Notes under the pieces: generated by a model
Databases searched by the model: none
What the model was told of the DNA's origin: nothing
Seen by the model: only the letters and a program-made list of their open reading frames with translations
In this document: positions 6,628-8,463 of the stretch, piece by piece
Numbering within the stretch: position 1 is the stretch's first letter
How the letters are laid out: each line of letters opens with the position of its first letter
NCBI GenBank assembly: GCA_017461465.1
Contig: JAFTYN010000095.1
Span: 1-8,463, forward strand
Length of the DNA stretch: 8,463 bases
Reading direction: 5' to 3'
DNA from: Bacilli bacterium
GTDB lineage: Bacteria > Bacillota_I > Bacilli_A > RF39 > UBA660
Program-made: the position numbers and the translations under genes

Positions 6628-7284
6628 TTAATCTTCTCCTTTAACAATCTTTATAACTTTGTCTGCTACTTCATCGATTGTCATATTAGTTGAATCAATA
6701 TATATTTGATCATCTGTACGCATTAAAGAACCAACTTCTTTATGCATATCATTATAATCACGAGCTTTTATATTTTCATATATTTCTTCATATGACATAT
6801 CTATCCCTTTATCTTTATTTTGTTTAAATCTTCTATTTGCTCTTTCTTCTAAAGTTGCATCTAAATAAAACTTATACTGAGCTTCTGGAAATACTACTGT
6901 TGTAATATCTCTTCCTTCCATAATAACATCATTATTATTTGCTAATCTTCTTTGAAGCTCTACCATATTCTTTCTTACTTCTACAATACTAGATATAGGA
7001 GATACAATAGTTGTAACTTCTTTACTTCTTATTAAATCTGTTACATCTTCTCCATCTAAGAATACTTTTCCATCTAAGCCGAATTCCACATTAATATTTT
7101 CTGATAATTTAATTATTTCTTCTTTATCTTCTACTTTTAAGTTATTTCTTAAAGCTTTTAATGCTACACATCTATATGTTGCTCCTGTATCAATATTAAC
7201 TAAATTACAAGCTTTAGATACAATGCTTGCAAGCGTTCCTTTACCGCTTCCAGCTGGACCATCTATTGCAACTATTTTATTCAT
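6628..7284 (-). CDS. cmk: Cytidylate kinase
   Basis: This cytoplasmic kinase phosphorylates CMP and dCMP to the diphosphates using ATP. At 218 residues it is close to the usual family length and appears complete. Walker A is GPAGSGKGT (9-17). The CMP-binding segment IDTGATYR (31-38) has Thr where most family members have Met. GRDITTVVFPEA (124-135) matches the conserved GRDIGTVVFPDA with Thr for Gly. The lid region has ERANRRFKQ (147-155), and the C-terminal part keeps the Arg-Thr-Asp-Asp and Ile-Asp-Ser series (189-198). The ATG overlaps the last eight bases of the upstream kinase gene, with AGAGG nine bases before it. The stop is one base from the alaS start, so the three genes are probably translationally coupled. 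Its gene is usually found with other translation or nucleotide genes in Firmicutes; placement directly before alaS under a T-box is unusual. Confidence 0.95.
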   Translation of the reverse strand: MNKIVAIDGPAGSGKGTLASIVSKACNLVNIDTGATYRCVALKALRNNLKVEDKEEIIKLSENINVEFGLDGKVFLDGEDVTDLIRSKEVTTIVSPISSIVEVRKNMVELQRRLANNNDVIMEGRDITTVVFPEAQYKFYLDATLEERANRRFKQNKDKGIDMSYEEIYENIKARDYNDMHKEVGSLMRTDDQIYIDSTNMTIDEVADKVIKIVKGED

Positions 7285-7834
7285 AATTTTCTACCTCTTC
7301 TATTATTCTTTCTATATTATTTTTTAGTTCTTCTAATGATTTACTATTATCTATTTCATAGTCATAATCATTATAACTATCTAGAGCTGTTTCTGTAATA
7401 TGTTTTCTTTGTTCATCTGTTAAGTTATTTTCTTTTCCAAATACATGGATTACTATAACATTCTTAAAGTTCTTTCTAACTTCTTCTATTTCATCAGTAA
7501 ATCTAGCATCTGATATAGTAATTACATCATAAAAATATGAATATACTTCTATATCTTCAAGTGTTCTATTAATAAGCATATTTGCATCTATATTATTTTT
7601 AATTAAACTAATACCTATTTCTTGTAAGAACTCTCTTGGTTTTGTTTCTTCAGATCCATCCCAAGCTAATATATTTTTAGCATATTCTTTTAAATATGAA
7701 GCGTACGCGAGATTAATAGTCTTAGCACCTTTTTCTTCATAAATATCTTTTATTAATTCTGCAATTTTATTTTTTCCATTACCTGCTTTACCACTTAATA
7801 CATAAATAACAGGATTTTTTCTAGTAAAGTTCAT
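7277..7834 (-). CDS. Deoxynucleoside monophosphate kinase-like P-loop protein (phage gp1 type)
   Basis: This is probably a small nucleotide kinase of 185 residues. The order of motifs fits the deoxynucleotide monophosphate kinases known from phages such as T4 gp1: P-loop GKAGNGKN (15-22), a base/acceptor segment LAYASYLKEYAKNIL (42-56), TKPREFLQEIG (64-74), ITISDARFTDEIEEVR (105-120), and a C-terminal DYEIDNSKSLEEL (158-170). The P-loop is odd: the Lys is followed by Asn-Lys, whereas family members usually have Asp-Thr or Ser/Thr there, so magnesium binding may differ. The ATG at 7834 has AAAGGAGG four bases upstream (7839-7846). A longer reading from GTG at 7864 would place the start inside the T-box terminator hairpin and is rejected. 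It is the first gene of the T-box operon and overlaps cmk by eight bases. A phage-like acquisition that was then fixed in a housekeeping operon is possible. Activity and substrate are inferred from the family. Confidence 0.78.
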   Translation of the reverse strand: MNFTRKNPVIYVLSGKAGNGKNKIAELIKDIYEEKGAKTINLAYASYLKEYAKNILAWDGSEETKPREFLQEIGISLIKNNIDANMLINRTLEDIEVYSYFYDVITISDARFTDEIEEVRKNFKNVIVIHVFGKENNLTDEQRKHITETALDSYNDYDYEIDNSKSLEELKNNIERIIEEVENYE

Positions 7835-7855
7835 ATTACCTCCTTTAAAGTAAAG

Positions 7856-7893
7856 AAAAACCACGAGTCTTTCTAGGAACGAAAGAGCCGTGG
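7856..7893 (-). terminator. T-box-controlled intrinsic terminator
   Basis: On the minus strand CCACGGCTCTTTC (7893-7881) pairs with GAAAGACTCGTGG (7873-7861) around a seven-base loop, with one G-U pair and one C-C mismatch, and runs into TTTTTCTTT. Its 5' arm overlaps the T-box motif, the hallmark of the conditional terminator. Confidence 0.9.
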
Positions 7894-7961
7894 TACCATC
7901 CTACTTTTTTCTTAATTTTGATAACGGGAATTCCCGGCATTTTTTAAATGCTCTTAGAAGT

Positions 7962-7964
7962 AGC
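7962..7964 (-). promoter_or_regulatory. T-box specifier triplet GCU (Ala)
   Basis: The triplet lies in the unpaired GAAAGCTA between the helices TATACT and CTTC of stem I. Placing the specifier directly before the last unpaired purine gives GCU. It agrees with alaS in the operon and with a UGGU T-box bulge, which requires a tRNA with discriminator A. A one-base shift would read AGC or CUA and would have no matching gene here. Confidence 0.8.
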
Positions 7965-8046
7965 TTTCAGTATATTTAAATCTTAATTTTCACCAACCAT
8001 TAAGTCTCTACTAAATAAATTATACTTACTTTTCTTCGTCATTGAT

Positions 8047-8463
8047 TTAATTGAAATCTAATATATCATACTTTTCATCAAAAAACAATATAATTGCTTT
8101 AGAAGCTGCTAAAAGTGGTGTTGATATAATCATTCCTAGTATTCCCCATAGATTACCAAATATTAAAAGTCCTAATATTATAGTAACTGGATGTAACTTA
8201 GTTGTTTTTGATAATATAACTGGTTGTAAGAAGTTACCTTCTAAGAATTGAATAACACAAAGTACTATTAGTGTTAATATACCAGTTGTTATTCCTTGAG
8301 AGAATCCTACTAATACTGCTGGAATACCACCTATATATGGTCCTGCATATGGAATAATATTTGTTATACCGCAGAATAGTCCAAATAGTAATGGTGCTTT
8401 TAAACCAGCAAAATATAAACCAATTGAACTTATAATAAATATAAATGTACAGTCTAATATAGA
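8047..8463 (-). CDS. AI-2E (PerM/YdiK) family transporter, C-terminal 138 residues
   Basis: The gene enters from the right edge, so its start is not visible. The fragment is a very hydrophobic multi-span membrane protein. It carries the signatures of the AI-2E family: GLKAPLLFGLFCGITNIIPYAGPYIGG in the middle membrane region, here given by its key residues Asn-Ile-Ile-Pro-Tyr-Ala-Gly-Pro; then QFLEGNFLQPVILSK and KLHPVTIILGLLIFGNLWG; and a final GMIISTPLLAASKAI. Family members move or export small molecules or ions; one E. coli member (TqsA) is linked to autoinducer-2 export, while others act in sodium or proton exchange, so the substrate cannot be named. The protein ends in a short charged tail, FFDEKYDILDFN, before TAA. 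The promoter of the next operon lies inside these last codons, and no terminator separates the two, so some readthrough into the T-box leader is likely. Confidence 0.93.
   Translation of the reverse strand, partial: SILDCTFIFIISSIGLYFAGLKAPLLFGLFCGITNIIPYAGPYIGGIPAVLVGFSQGITTGILTLIVLCVIQFLEGNFLQPVILSKTTKLHPVTIILGLLIFGNLWGILGMIISTPLLAASKAIILFFDEKYDILDFN
8060..8088 (-). promoter_or_regulatory. Promoter of the T-box/kinase/alaS operon, inside the upstream coding region
   Basis: The minus strand has TTGTTT (8088-8083), a 17-base spacer, and TATATT (8065-8060) preceded by the extended TG (8068-8067). Transcription would start near 8053, about ten bases before stem I of the T-box. The promoter overlaps the last codons of the transporter gene. 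Confidence 0.65.

Larger units (their letters stand above)
7856..8043 (-). promoter_or_regulatory. T-box riboswitch leader, alanine-type
   Basis: This leader senses the charging state of a tRNA. Stem I shows the lower helix GAAG/CTTC, an upper helix AGTATA/TATACT, and a distal hairpin CTTAAT/ATTAAG closed by GGTTGGTGAAA, as usual for T-boxes. The 3' side of the specifier loop reads GAAAGCTA, giving GCU followed by the usual purine. Stem III (GCATTT/AAATGC, 7937-7951) and a palindromic CGGGAATTCCCG (7925-7936) follow. The T-box itself is AGGATGGTACCACG (7902-7889). Its UGGU should pair with the ACCA end of tRNA-Ala. The CCACG of this element is also the 5' arm of the terminator, so antiterminator and terminator exclude each other. 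Uncharged tRNA-Ala should therefore allow readthrough into the two kinases and alaS. Confidence 0.93.

Noticed and set aside
6627..6647. TTG start adding seven residues to AlaRS
   Set aside because: It overlaps the end of cmk and adds a non-conserved segment; the ATG at 6626 has AAAGGAG nine bases upstream and starts where AlaRS proteins normally do.
7835..7864. Upstream GTG start extending the dNMP kinase-like gene by ten residues
   Set aside because: This GTG lies inside the T-box terminator hairpin, while the ATG at 7834 has a strong AAAGGAGG directly upstream and begins the conserved region suitably.
8051..8251. Plus-strand 66-codon frame
   Set aside because: It is antisense to the well-supported AI-2E family coding region and overlaps the promoter of the T-box operon.
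1..8463. Altered genetic code (TGA as Trp, or TAG as an amino acid)
   Set aside because: Trp is TGG where checked, and genes read full length in the standard code. alaS ends with TAG exactly at its terminator, so TAG works as a stop. The TAG in the SNF2-like gene is better explained as a nonsense change or local readthrough.
1..8463. CRISPR array, tRNA or rRNA gene, complete insertion sequence
   Set aside because: I saw no regularly spaced direct repeats, no cloverleaf-like segment, no transposase, and no paired terminal inverted repeats in the intergenic regions.

Overview
The window looks like a chromosomal segment of a very AT-rich Gram-positive bacterium of the Firmicutes/Bacilli type, possibly an uncultured gut lineage. 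The evidence is a T-box leader, strong AGGAGG-type ribosome binding sites, extended -10 promoters and a very A/T-biased codon choice. Tryptophan is encoded by TGG wherever I checked and every complete gene reads through in the standard code, so there is no sign of a mycoplasma-type TGA reassignment. All genes lie on the minus strand, so transcription runs from high to low coordinates.

From the right edge, the first gene is the C-terminal part of an AI-2E (PerM/YdiK) family membrane protein. A promoter sits inside its last codons and drives a T-box leader (about 8043 to 7856). Its specifier reads GCU (Ala) and its T-box bulge is UGGU. The leader precedes a tightly packed three-gene operon: a phage-type deoxynucleoside monophosphate kinase, cytidylate kinase (cmk), and a compact alanyl-tRNA synthetase. 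The operon ends in a strong terminator that overlaps the alaS stop codon. The synthetase lies last, behind two nucleotide kinases, so uncharged tRNA-Ala should switch on all three genes. The synthetase lacks both the beta-barrel before the editing domain and the C-terminal C-Ala region.

Next comes a single-gene unit with its own extended -10 promoter and terminator. It encodes a 139-residue membrane-anchored protein with a very acidic, tyrosine-rich outer part and no recognised family.

The left half holds two large nucleic-acid motor proteins. One is a helicase IV-like UvrD-family protein (810 aa) with a PD-(D/E)xK-like insertion and a C-terminal topoisomerase-type zinc finger. The other is an SNF2/DEAD-like helicase that is cut at residue 545 by an in-frame TAG, although the frame continues with plausible family sequence to the window edge. 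Upstream of each helicase gene lies a near-identical 22-base element (19 of 22 matches). The helicases look like accessory genome maintenance or phage-defence genes beside a housekeeping operon. That role is inferred and is not shown by the sequence.
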